64,000 nucleotides of DNA. Source: Chenopodium formosanum. Lineage: Eukaryota; Streptophyta; Magnoliopsida; Caryophyllales; Amaranthaceae. The notes under the pieces were generated by a model that was given only the letters and a program-made list of their open reading frames with translations, ran no database searches and had not been told where the DNA came from. The stretch lies in contig CM044872.1 in assembly GCA_024500155.1 (NCBI GenBank), positions 55,929,460-55,993,459 on the forward strand. The letters are read 5' to 3'. Shown here piece by piece: positions 12,233-23,386 of this stretch. Numbering within the stretch: position 1 is the first letter of the stretch; each line of letters opens with the position of its first letter. The position numbers and the translations under genes were made by a program.

Positions 12233-13709
12233 GCCTTCTCCTGATCAGTGCGTCACAGGAAGAAGCACTGCTTTTCCCAGAAATGTGGATAAAATAAGAA
12301 TTACAAATCTGAATAGCAGAAACAGTATTTTTTTTTTAACACATGCAGTGAATTAGTAATTTTACCAATAGGTCTTAATGTCCTATGCTAACAATTTCAA
12401 CAGGTTGTTTAGTTGTTTTTTTTTCTAATCCTACCATATTCTTCCCTCATGAAATATACATCCATTCACCCCTCACCCTAACTACTTTCCCCCACCTTGT
12501 GAAAAGAATTCTAACGAAATGGATTCCGGGATTCCTTTACTTTTGTACAATTTTAGTTACTTATGAACCTGTATAATCATCCATATATCTTTCCTCCCCA
12601 GTTTATTTGCCAAATCTTTTGAAAACTCTTTGCTTTATTTAGTTAGTTGATCAAGCCAAAAACTACAGACTCATCCCGGCATCCTGCTATTAAATCTCTG
12701 ATGAGATCAATCCCCATAAATGGCAACTCACTCCAGCAGCTAAAAATGTAATGATCTATCTATGTTGACTAAGAAAATAAAGCCTTCTCTTTTATAGTGA
12801 GTTGCCAATAATGGCAACTCACTCCAGCAGCTCAAACTGTAATGATCTATCTATGTTGACTAAGAAAATAAAGCCTTCTCTTTTATAGAGAATAATGGAC
12901 TCATTGCCAATTTTTACTATTTTCTGGTATAGCTTAGTCAGTAAAAGATAAATTATGCTACTCAGGCTCTACATTTCACCTAAATTACCGAGTCAAGTAT
13001 CTGATACTCCAACAAAGATATGGACACCTTATGCTTCACATTGGACTAAAGCTATGTAAGATTTTCATTAAATGGCTGACTCAAAACTGGAACACATTAT
13101 ACATGTATGGATGCTATCTTTGGTACCCCAGCAAACTGTAAGTTCTCTACACCTCGCGCAACACAAAATCCTCTTAAGACCACGACCTTCACACGAATCT
13201 ATTACCAATAATAATGCAAGGTCTTGCACTCAAAGTTTTCCTAGCATCAATTAATCCAAAATGCAACAAATTCCAAAACATAAAGAAAAAATTCCAAAAC
13301 ATAAACTAAAATCCATCAATCTTTCTCCAACCAGCACCCATCTTCCCCTTTTCTTTTGTATCACTCAAACAACATACACTCAGAACAACCATTCGGATCA
13401 ACACCGTCATATAATATGATCTTTGTCGGATTCAATATTCGATAGTTAAATTTATAGTGTTGTCAATCACCCTATGTACCCATTTTCTTCTTTGGGGATT
13501 ATAATTCCTAATTTCCACAGAACTATTAAAAAAATGTCTTTTTTTTAATTAAAAAAATATCTTAAAATCTCCTGTAAATTACTAAAACTTCAGAAATATA
13601 TTTGTTCAAATCTGTTGAACAAAATGATAAATTTCCTGATTTATCTTAAGTAGTAACTGCTAAGCTATCAATCAAAAAACCCAATAACATAAAAATCAGA
13701 AAAGAAAAG

Positions 13710-13747
<38 letters not shown>

Positions 13748-14255
13748 ATACTTATAAATTATAATCACTGTAATATGTACTCTGATACAAAATTTAGGAG
13801 TAACCCAAGAGCAATGAGAATTAAATCTACCAAAATTTGAGAGCAATTTCAATGAATTACAGAAAATAATCAATGAAATATCAATTAGGCTATGAAAAAT
13901 GAAGAAGGGGATAAGAGCAAATTACCATTAATCTCGGAGAATCAATGCGTCAATATTATTTTCCACTAAAGACCAATGTAAGAACAGCTCCTAAACTAGT
14001 GGATAACATTTCTTTTAACAGCCAAAAATTACTCGCTATTTATTTATTTAGTCAATTAACCAATTTGTCTCCATTTACAATTTTAGAAGGTTGGGAATTT
14101 GGGATATTTAACGCAATACCCGTGTAATTACACGGATTGCAATATATCTTTTAAATTTTTAGCTAATACGTTTCTTTAGTCTCGTTTGCCGATACACATT
14201 CAATTATTAATATCTTTAATTAGTAATTACTGATAAGTAAAATGTAGCTACATAC
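12233..14255. other. Probable 5' UTR intron and promoter of the PXN-like gene
   Basis: Just before the PXN ATG the minus strand reads CTGATCAG|GAGAAGGC, a likely acceptor eight bases from the start codon. A possible matching donor (TTAATG|GTAAT) lies near 13926, so the first exon may be non-coding and the transcript may start beyond it. Between them are a 91-bp tandem repeat, an A-run (about 13708-13745) and AT-rich sequence. No other gene seen. Confidence 0.4.
12721..12890. repeat. 91-bp tandem duplication (2 copies)
   Basis: The unit starting TGGCAACTCACTCCAGCAGC recurs 91 bp later, almost identical through CCTTCTCTTTTATAG. It sits in the presumed 5' UTR intron of the carrier gene. GGCAACTCAC also recurs inverted (GTGAGTTGCC) between the copies. 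Confidence 0.9.
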
Positions 14256-14340
14256 TACTAGTCCACCGTATGGTCAAGGTATATCTATTACTAGTCCGCC
14301 ATATGGTCAAGGTATATCTATTACTAGTCCGCCATATGGT
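14256..14340. repeat. 33-bp tandem repeat, about 2.6 copies
   Basis: TACTAGTCCRCCRTATGGTC followed by AAGGTATATCTAT is repeated with a 33-bp period. It lies about 200 bp past the stop codon of the PLP enzyme gene. Confidence 0.85.
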
Positions 14341-14541
14341 CCCTATAACTCGGTTTTCTTCCCAACTGGATCTTTGTTAAAATTGTTACAATAAATAAAT
14401 TAGAAGTCCATTTGCATTCAGCATACAAGTTGTACGTCCTAAGAAAGCAGGAAATAAACAATTCTCTTCTATGTTTTATGCAGTAATGAATTATGTAATT
14501 GACGGAAACTACAGCCAAAAACAAAGTTTAATTAAAACTAA

Positions 14542-17042
14542 TTAAACCCTATACAATAAGAATTGTGGATCAATGTCATTTGGTATGGGACGTTCTTCAG
14601 GACATATTGGTAAACAATGAGCTATATTCGCCGCAAATTTCAAGTATGATGCATACTTATGTTTTAATACTTGTTCTGCATTGTAGTCTTCAACTCCATT
14701 GTGATCATCTACGCTTAGTACTTGTACATCACTAGCTAAATTTTGAGTAAGGAAATCGCAATCAATATCACTTTCATGCATGATTTCCTGATATTTTTGC
14801 TTGCTAAAAGTCCATTCTCCAGTTTTCCAATTGAAGTTGTATATTGCTAGGAAACGTTGTCCAAATGAAGCAATCAATTCTAAGGCTAACAAGATGAACT
14901 CGAATTCTTCGTTTGATAGATAGTATGGAAAGCTGATCCTCGCCCATCCCGGCTTCACTCCTAGATAGCCCTAAAATATACAATATAGATTATATTCAAT
15001 ATTCCAAATTTAACTCTATAATTATAAAGATAACATGTATGTACTATGTTACTATGTACATATATGTAACATTGAACTTATTAGTTCATGAATTAATACA
15101 TACTTCGTACAATGTATAATTAAAACACGATCATTAAAACATACCTTCTCTACATAAGATCTCAAGGCAAGTGAATGATTGTGATCAATATTGAGCAATT
15201 GATGAGCGTAAGGCCCAGCGCAAGCACACCCTCCTCTAGCTTGTATCCCAAACAAGTCATTAAGTAGCTTCACAACGAACGCCCCGTGAAGTGGTTTACC
15301 TCTTTTCTTACCACTTTCTTCCCACATGTAAAGCCTACTAGTAGTATCACCTTCACTGGTTTTCTCATCATATGTACATATTGAATAAGAGTATACTTGA
15401 AACGACAAAATCGCGTGTCGTTTTGCTCTCGTGTTACCTAATATAAAGATCCTATGATTAGGAAGAAGCCTTTCCAAGGCATTTTCAATGAAATAAGTCT
15501 CTTGTTTGTGAATCACTTCACACCCTATATATTCCTTTACCCATATTGCCAAGGCTGCTTTGATCTTTTGGATGATTGGTGGAGTTCCCGCATTTTCTCT
15601 CTCTTCCACATCACCCACGTATATCGTGTTCTGCAATTTCAGTAACACGCTATATATTTCAATATGTTCAATAATATACTCTCACTGTATGAAAATAATT
15701 GTCCTCTTTATAATCTACAACTAACTCACACCACATAAATCATTTCTATGTATATGCAATGAAATTGTAAAAATTTATACAAAAACTAAATTCGAACCTC
15801 TTCTGTAAAGCAATTAACAAAATCGACTGTACCCCCTCCACAAGTAGAAGGTGGAGAAGATCCCAAATAATATAAAGCTTTGTTCATCATAAGAATGCCA
15901 GGAGACCCTGGTCCTCCAAGGAACTTGTGAGGACTAAGAAATATTGCATCGTAGCCGTCCGTCTCCCCAGATCTCATCTTGATCTCCGCATATGGCCCAC
16001 TACGTACCACATACAAAAAATCAAATACAACTAATGTTAGTAAATAAAAACGTGTAAAAAGATGTGTATGTAGATGCAAAATTTTTCACATATACATTAA
16101 TATTAATACATATTAATACGTAGTTTGTATTTTCATATGACCTATCATTAGATAACATGTTAAATGACGGAAATATATGTACCTTGAAGCGAAATCAAAG
16201 CAAACAAAGGCTCCATAACGATGAAGAAGAGTAGCAATTCTTTTAGTGTCCAAACAAGTCCCAGTTACATTACTACAAGCAGAAAATGATCCCAAAATTG
16301 GTCTTTTTCTAGACTTGTAATACTCAAGTTTTTCCTCTAATTCTTCCAAGTTTAGCAACCCATCTTTATTCATCCCAATTTCAACCACTTCAACAAGACT
16401 TTGTTTCCAAGAAAGATAGTTAGAATGATGCTCATGTGGCCCCACAAAAACCACCCATCTTTCTTCATTACTTAGAATTTGTAACATTCTATCCCTTAAA
16501 ATTGATGGCACTGCTACTCCCACGACTTCCTGAAGTCGTTTTATTGCTGATGTTGAACCCGACCCACAAAATATTAGGGCATCGTTTCTACCACCTCCTA
16601 AACACGACTTTATGTAATCATTCGCTTGAGTTACCATCTTTGTTGTCTCTTGACCCACATAGCTATCACACGTGTGAGTGTTCCCTGTATTCATATATAA
16701 ACAAAGATATTAACGGTTAAAATTGACAACGGAAATTTAAGTTAAGACGAAAAGAGGGTTTAACGTACCATAAGAAGGAAGGACGTGTTGCATGATATAT
16801 TCTTCAATGTAGCGTAGGCACCTCCCACTCGCAGTACAATCTAAATAAGTAACTTTGCGCTTACCAAAAGGAGAAATGAATTCCAAATCATTTCCAATTA
16901 AGTTGTTCCTTAGCCAATCTAGCTTCTTCCTTGTGCTAATACCCTCCTTAACACCATACTTAGAGTAATAATTTGGCACTTCATAATTATTAGAAAATTT
17001 ACGACATTCTAATGAAGTGCATGAAGAATTAAACATACACAT
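14542..17042 (-). CDS. Class-V PLP-dependent enzyme, cysteine desulfurase-like
   Basis: Five exons: 17042-16769, 16684-16183, 15999-15798, 15630-15145, 14970-14542; 630 aa, all phases consistent. Aminotransferase class V fold features: phosphate-cup GSGSTSA (132-138), HEHHSNYLSW (175 on) in the place of the ring-stacking His, Asp255 in CFDFAS for the pyridine nitrogen, and the Schiff-base lysine Lys284 in SPHKFLGGPGSPG. ARGGCACAGPYAHQ (Cys461/Cys463) resembles the mobile catalytic-Cys loop of SufS-type desulfurases, with EERENAGTPPI before it. The chain is longer than SufS (about 400 aa), with an N-terminal leader and a ~140-residue C-terminal part. No clear plastid or mitochondrial presequence. 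Plants have related uncharacterised proteins; the substrate is unknown. It could be a desulfurase, a lyase or a pyridoxal enzyme of another kind. Expression cannot be judged here. Confidence 0.8.
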
Positions 17043-18324
17043 TTTTATCGAATTATATTGATTTATGACACTAAAATTTGGTGTTGGGTTGGTTATATAT
17101 GCATTTAATAAAATGTTGGTCCAAACTTAATATTTCAATAATGGATCAACTACGTGTAATTGCAGCTGAAAAATCAATTACCAGCAACTACTTTATACTG
17201 TATTTTAAAGTATCAATTAATTAATTATGAAAAAAAAAAAAAGATATTAGTAAAATAAGTATGTAGTTTAATGGTGGGAGCTGCTGAATTAATGAAAACA
17301 TAATCAGTGGGTGAAAATCAAGTGATGGACTTGTGGTAAAATGGTTTTGCATGCACAAGTTGTAAACTTGACTGCTTGAAAATATACCTTTTTTTTTTTT
17401 TTTTTTCTTTATGACCATCTGATGATTTCATTGAACCAATTAGAACTTGCTATTGATGTCATTAAGGGCAATCTACATAAAGTAAATTACACTTGGCTAT
17501 TACTCCCTCCACCCTAATTTTACTATTCCGTAGCAACATTATTTTGATTGATTGTGAGTAAATGGCTTTTTTTTTTTTTACACATTCTCAAACAATATAA
17601 TACTACCGCCGTTTTTTATTAGTTGAGACGTTTTGACTTTAGCACTATTCACACACCATCCTTTGGCCATGTTTTGTGATTTATATGTAAGGAAAATTAT
17701 AGTTAAATGGGATCTTGTTAGATTCGTCATAATGTATATTTTCATAATATCAACTTTTTATAATTTTTGCTTATCGATAATTAAATATATTAATGATTTA
17801 ATTTGTGCATTGGCAAACGTGACTAAAGAAACGTGTCAACTAAAAAGAAAAAGAGGATATATTGGATGAGCGCAGATTGCCTAATTTTTTGTTTAGCAGA
17901 TTATCTAACTCTGGCATAGTGATATTGGACGAGTGCAGATTGCCCGTGCGATGCCTGAATTCCTAAGACTCGATTTAGGTCAGCCTTCCTCATATGCGCA
18001 ACAAGCATTAAGAAGGAGAAACATACACGCAATGACACTAACTCTTTTTTTTGGTAGAACAATGACTAATTTCACCACAACATTTATAGTAGTAAAGCAC
18101 AAAGGCATAAGATAGGTTGTCTCATATGAAATTTCTTGTACTGAGATATCGGGAAACTGACAGTTTGTGGCAACAAACACGACATGGAAAACCTATTGGC
18201 CAAACACGAGACACGACATGAAACGTGAGCCGAACCATATATTTTCTCCATTTTTAAATGATCAACCGAGTCCAATTCAACATGATTTTTTCTTAATTTA
18301 GCGAAAGGCACCATAGATCTCGAA
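17043..18324. other. Divergent spacer between PLP enzyme and FAS2
   Basis: Shared upstream region of two head-to-head genes. It holds A/T homopolymers, a half Stowaway-like terminus (ACTCCCTCCACCC near 17503) and a degraded Mariner-type element at 17603-17856. No coding region seen. Confidence 0.5.
17603..17856. mobile_element. Degraded Stowaway/Mariner-like MITE
   Basis: The left end reads CTACCGCCGTTTTTTATTAG then TTGAGACGTTTTGACTTTAG; the right end inverted reads CCTCTTTTTCTTTTTAGTTG then ACACGTTTCTTTAGTC. The pair forms an imperfect inverted repeat of about 40 bp, typical of old MITEs. Exact ends are uncertain. Confidence 0.5.
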
Positions 18325-18332
18325 TTTCCCGC
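18325..18332 (+). promoter_or_regulatory. E2F-type site TTTCCCGC upstream of FAS2
   Basis: Perfect match to the plant E2F consensus TTTSSCGC, 150 bp before the FAS2 ATG. Plant CAF-1 subunit genes are known or proposed E2F targets, so S-phase control is a sensible inference. Confidence 0.7.
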
Positions 18333-18345
18333 CAAAACAGAAATG

Positions 18346-18353
18346 GCGCCAAA
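18346..18353 (-). promoter_or_regulatory. Second E2F-type site (TTTGGCGC on the minus strand)
   Basis: GCGCCAAA on the plus strand is the reverse complement of TTTGGCGC, a perfect E2F consensus, 13 bp after the first site and in the opposite orientation. Confidence 0.7.
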
Positions 18354-18481
18354 CACCCCACTCTTCTTCTTCCTCCTCCATCAGATAGGTAGAAATAACC
18401 AAACATTTCCCAAATTATCTCTCAAAACCCTAAATTTTCCGAGTAGAATTTTACTCAATTTCTCATAAATCCACTGAGATA

Positions 18482-21400
18482 ATGAAAGGAGGAACAGTTC
18501 AGATCAATTGGCACGACACTAAGCCTGTTCTAACCCTAGATTTTCATCCCTTTTCTGGACTTCTCGCTACTGGCGGCGCTGATTTTGATATCAAGGTTTT
18601 TCTCTTTCTCTCTCCTTTATTTCACCTCTTTCCAATTAAACCCTATTTTGAATTTTCGATTGTAAATGCTTTAATTGAAGAATATTGTATGATTAGCGAT
18701 TATTGTGGGATACTTTAGTATCATTGTAATTTAACCGTCTTTATGCGAATTTTGGAGCTGGATTAGGGTTAGGGTTTGTGGGTTCTTGTTAATTTTTTCA
18801 ATTTTGGGTGTAATTTGTTTGACGGCACTAGCGCTCTTAACAATTCTAAATCAATTAGATCCCATTTTAGGGTAAGTTTGAATCTTGAATTAGTTTGTGC
18901 AATTGGGCATGAGAATAACATTTCTGGGATTGAATGAAAATGATCAAGTATATCATCATAGTCGGTAATATTGAGAATAACATTTCTGTTTTTGATTATA
19001 GGTCTATTATTGTTTTAACAGACATTTTAATCATGCTTCTTTAACATGATTTTGACTTGCTTGCAAACATGCTGCGCATCTTTGGAATATTTAGTTTCTT
19101 GGTAGTTTCGTTGTTTCGTGTATGTTTAATCATAAAATCTGTGATGGCATTGACCTGTTCTGGGTGTTCTCCTGTGTTTTAACTGCTTGATCGGATGATT
19201 TCAGATTTGGCAAGTGGATTCGGGAGAAGCGCAAAATAAAATTCCAACAGCTTCCTATCAAACTAGTCTTTCTTATCACAGTTCTGCCGTGAATGTTCTT
19301 CGATTCGCTCCTTCAGGTAAGTATTAATCTTGCTGACTTGCTCAATGCACAATGCACTTCCAATTTTTAATTTTCTATTCGCACATGTTAAAAAGTCTGA
19401 AGCTAAAAACTTAAAATAGTATAATAAGATAAGATGCCAGTAGCCTCACCTTTAGGGCTGTACTGATATTGTTCTTGGTTGCTGTAATATGTAACAATTG
19501 ATGATTTGACAAATTTGGCTGTCTCAAGTTCTTTTCAGTTTGTGAAGTTTATATTTTCTGCCAGTGACTCATCGCGCTTGATTTTGATAATTGTTGGAAC
19601 TTATACCTTAAGATTTAGTGATGATGCTAGTATGCTAGTTGCCTAGTTTTCAAAAGGACTATAAGTATCTTCCTTCAGTTGATATTCAATCATAAAGTGT
19701 CAAACGTTGTGTTTCATAATTATATGTTTTAGATGTCAAGATGATTTGCAGACTAATTGCGTTTGAATTATTGGGAGAATAGAAGGGGGTCTTGGACATG
19801 ATAGGAGGGCTGACTGACCAGATTAATTGGATGAAAGTTTTTTGGTCTGTTCCAAACTTCCAAGCTTTCAATCTGTGTTTGAAAATATTATGCTTCAATG
19901 TCCTTGTTTATGATTTCTTGTGCAGTTAAAGAAAGTATGGAGGTCAAATACTCAAAAGTAGGTGGAACTAAAGTTGTACAATGTGTATGGAAATTCTTGT
20001 TTCTAGTTTGCAGACAGTCCGCATATGCATGTATCTAGTTTTGCATGAACTTCCTTGCGGCTTTGATGATTATGCTAATAAGTATTCTTTTGATTGTGCT
20101 GTGGACAGGAGATTTAATTGCTTCAGGTGCAGATGGTATGTAAATTACTTGCTGTGATATTGAAATTCCAGTTTGGCTTTTCATTACTTGTTGATTTCTG
20201 AATAGAGTTTTTATTACTGTAGGAGGTGAACTTATATTATGGAAGTCTCATCTATCAGATGCTGGTCAAGTTTGGAAAGTTCTGAAGACGTTGTCGTAAG
20301 ATTACCTTCTGATCAACTGTTAATCTATCTTTAGCAAACCTTACGTTGTTGATTCTATTTGTAAGCATATTTTTAGGCAGTGTAGAGAAGTAATGGCTAA
20401 ATGAGATATGAAAGCAGTCTTTCTGGGTTCAAGTTTATGAAATGCATGGAGATTTGTTTACTTCAATCACTGTATGAAACCTGTACAAGTCATGACTCAA
20501 CAGCTTCAATTCACAAGGGATTGGAAACCATTGTTCTAACCTGATTTGATCATCATTCATTGTATTGAAATCTTGTTTTTGAATACCAGGCATATGCACA
20601 TCTGGACTTACTTTTGTCATTCCGTTGTCTTAAGATTAATATTGGCTTGTTGTTTATTATCTGGGAATCATGATTATCAACTGAGTTATGCGGTTGGTCA
20701 TTGGTGGAATCAGCAGATTGTATGTTTGAGGACGGGATAGATTGAGAATTTTGTTTTAGGCATCAATAATAGTTGTTAGTTTTTAAATTGTTAGCATCCT
20801 GTGTGTCTGATGTAACATTTTTCTTTTTCAGATTTCATAGAAAAGATGTATTGGATCTGCAGTGGTCCAGGAATGGAGCTTATCTTATCTCTGGGTCTGT
20901 TGACAATTCTTGCATCATATGGGATGCTGAGAAAGGTACACAGAGATTTTGAATTGTATGTGAAATACCTGCCTGTTGTTGTTCCATTGTTGTTTATAAC
21001 TGTAAATCTTTGTCATTCAGGCTCTGTCCATCAGATTTTGGATGGACATCAACACTATGTTCAGGGAGTGGCATGGGATCCATTGTCCAAGTTTGTTGCA
21101 TCACTTAGTTCTGACAGAACTTGCAGAATTTATGTTAACAAACCTCAGAAGGCAAAGGGAGTAGAGAAGATGAATTATGTTTGTCAGCATGTGATTGTAA
21201 AGGCAGAACAGCAATCTGCAGATGATACCAAGGTTAGTAATGACTTGTTCATAGTCTTCATACCAACTGTGTTTAGTATTGATGAGTACTGACATTGTCA
21301 AAGTTGGGGATGCAGTGCTTGAAGAGTCATCTCTTTCACGATGAGACGTTGCCATCATTCTTTCGAAGATTAGCCTGGTCACCTGATGGTTCATTTTTAC

Positions 21401-22694
21401 TAGCACCTGCTGGTAGGGATTCATTTACTTGTGAAATTATATGTTTTATCCTTTTTTTTCCTCCTTGGTAGGAGGTAGATTTATCCCCATTTAGGGGAAT
21501 TTTCCAATTTATTGATATATGTGGAGTACATCAAGATGAAATTATGAGGATGAAAAATCTGAAGTTTCTAAGAAGCTTGATTTTAATTTTAACACTTGAC
21601 TGCTTTCTCTTGCAGGTTTATACAAATGTTCACCTGATTCTGAATCTATCAATACTGCTTATGTATTTTCCAGAAAAGATCTTTCAAGGTAAGTTGCATC
21701 TTTTGACTCCAGAATGGAAGTTGTTGCCTGCTCTTTTTTTAGATGACTTTTTTTGCATTTTCATGCATTATTTTGTTATTTTCTTGATTCAAATTGAGTA
21801 CACCTCCCTTGTTCTGAGCACAACTAATCTATTTTCATTGGCATCCAGACCTGCATTGCAGCTTCCCGGTGCCAGCAAGCCTGTAGTAGCAGTGCATTTC
21901 TGCCCTTTGGCTTTTAACCTTCGTGGATCAAACTCAGGTAATATAGTTTTTTTTGTTTGATGCATATGGTGAATAATTTCACAATTTGATGTTATTAAAT
22001 GAACCTTTATTGTCTTTAACAGCTGGGTTTTTCAAACTTCCATACCGGCTCATTTTTGCTGTGGTAACTCTGAATTCACTGTACATTTATGACACAGAAA
22101 GTGTTGCCCCTCTAGCTATCTTGGCTGGTCTGCATTATGCAGCCATAACAGATATAGCATGGTAATGTCCTCCCTATACTTATTCCCTTCTGTGGGAATA
22201 GCATGGTTAACTTTATTTAGCATTATCATCACAAGATGGATACTGAAACTTGTAGCTTTTGATAGGTCGCCTGATGGAAAGTATTTAGCATTATCATCAC
22301 AAGATGGATACTGCACATTGGTAGAGTTTCAAAGTGACGAACTGGGAACACCTATCCCTTTTCCAGGTTTGTCTTGTCATTTTTGAGAAATTTTGCCTTT
22401 TATTCTGCACATTTTCTATCACTATATTTATTCTTCATGACTTTCTTAGATGGAAAGACTGCTAGTAGTCATGTTGATGAGACTTCTAGTCAAAAGAAGC
22501 CTGAAGCAATGGTGGTCAAAGCTTCTGTAAAAGACAGCACTGTTATTTTAGAGAGTAACCAAACTGCAAAAGATTGCCCTGTTGTTTTAAGGAATAGCCA
22601 AACAGATAACAAACAGGCATCACCAGTGGCAAGCACTCCTGTATCTAGCAAGCCAGCTAAGAAGCGTATTACTCCCATGGCAATCGATCCTTGA
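18482..22694 (+). CDS. FAS2: CAF-1 p60 subunit FASCIATA2 (WD40 protein)
   Basis: Twelve exons: 18482-18595, 19205-19316, 20109-20135 (27-nt microexon), 20223-20295, 20832-20935, 21021-21232, 21316-21412, 21616-21688, 21849-21937, 22023-22161, 22266-22366, 22450-22694; 461 aa with consistent phases. The protein starts MKGGTVQINWHDTKPVLTLD and carries WD-type repeats throughout: ATGGADFDIKIW, ASGADGGELILW, SGSVDNSCIIWD, VASLSSDRTCRIY, HLFHDETLPSFFRRLAWS and ALSSQDGYCTLVEF, all FAS2 signatures. The tail is low-complexity and Ser/Lys-rich, ending KPAKKRITPMAIDP. FAS2 with FAS1 and MSI1 forms chromatin assembly factor 1, which deposits H3-H4 on newly replicated DNA in the nucleus. The ATG follows an AC-rich leader. 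Intron 10 contains a direct copy of part of exon 11. Confidence 0.96.
22198..22313. repeat. Intron copy of exon 11 sequence (32-bp direct repeat)
   Basis: TATTTAGCATTATCATCACA and the next 12 bases occur at 22214-22245 in intron 10 and again at 22282-22313 inside exon 11, identical. Ahead of the intronic copy ATAGCATGGT (22198-22207) repeats the exon 10/intron border (22154-22163). Confidence 0.9.
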
Positions 22695-23386
22695 CTTCCA
22701 TCATCATCTTTGTAAAGTTCATGTCGTAATCATCTCTCTGCTCCTAATCCTTGAGGTTTGGATTTTCTTCCGCATTTTGTATAGTGAGTCATGAACTCTT
22801 GAAGGGAAGGGTCCATATATCAGCTAAGATTGCAAGTGTACCATGAATTGATGCTAATACATAATTTGATATCGATTTCAATGTTCAAAACTCTGGAGTT
22901 TGCCAGCAACTCAGCAAGTCAGTATCTTCAAGTTTTATGGTTTTTTATTCCAGCAATGGGTAACAAATGCGGACTTAATCTCGCACTGCTGAGATGCTGA
23001 TATTGGGGATTTGGTGTTAATGCAGCTGGAGTATCCTTCTTTCACCGTTATTACTACTTATTAGGAATTCGGCATTAATGGTGTATTTCCCAGTTAGAAG
23101 ATTATCATGTCACTGAATCACTCTTGACCGTGAGTACGCCGTATGTAATATTAGCCCTTCTCATTTTTGTCATTCTTAAATTTTGTTACCAGAAGTATCT
23201 GAAAAATGCAATCATAATTATTTTTTTTATTAAGAAAAAATATCTCGTGAAAGAAAGAAAGAATTCTGAACTTTATTTGTTGAAATGTACAAACAAATTA
23301 GCAAATATTAAGCAACATGGTTAAACTTATTTCGTTCAACGTTGGTTTATGTCCTCAGTGCATGCATATATAGCATGTTCTTCAGC
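22695..23386. other. Convergent 3' region of FAS2 and the TED7-like gene
   Basis: The genes converge with 692 bp between stop codons, which must hold both 3' UTRs. No further gene or repeat recognised. Polyadenylation sites cannot be placed by eye. Confidence 0.5.

Noticed and set aside
14100..14140. CCCGTGTAATTACACGG palindrome as a Helitron end
   Set aside because: It can fold, but no CTRR terminus lies at the proper distance on either strand.
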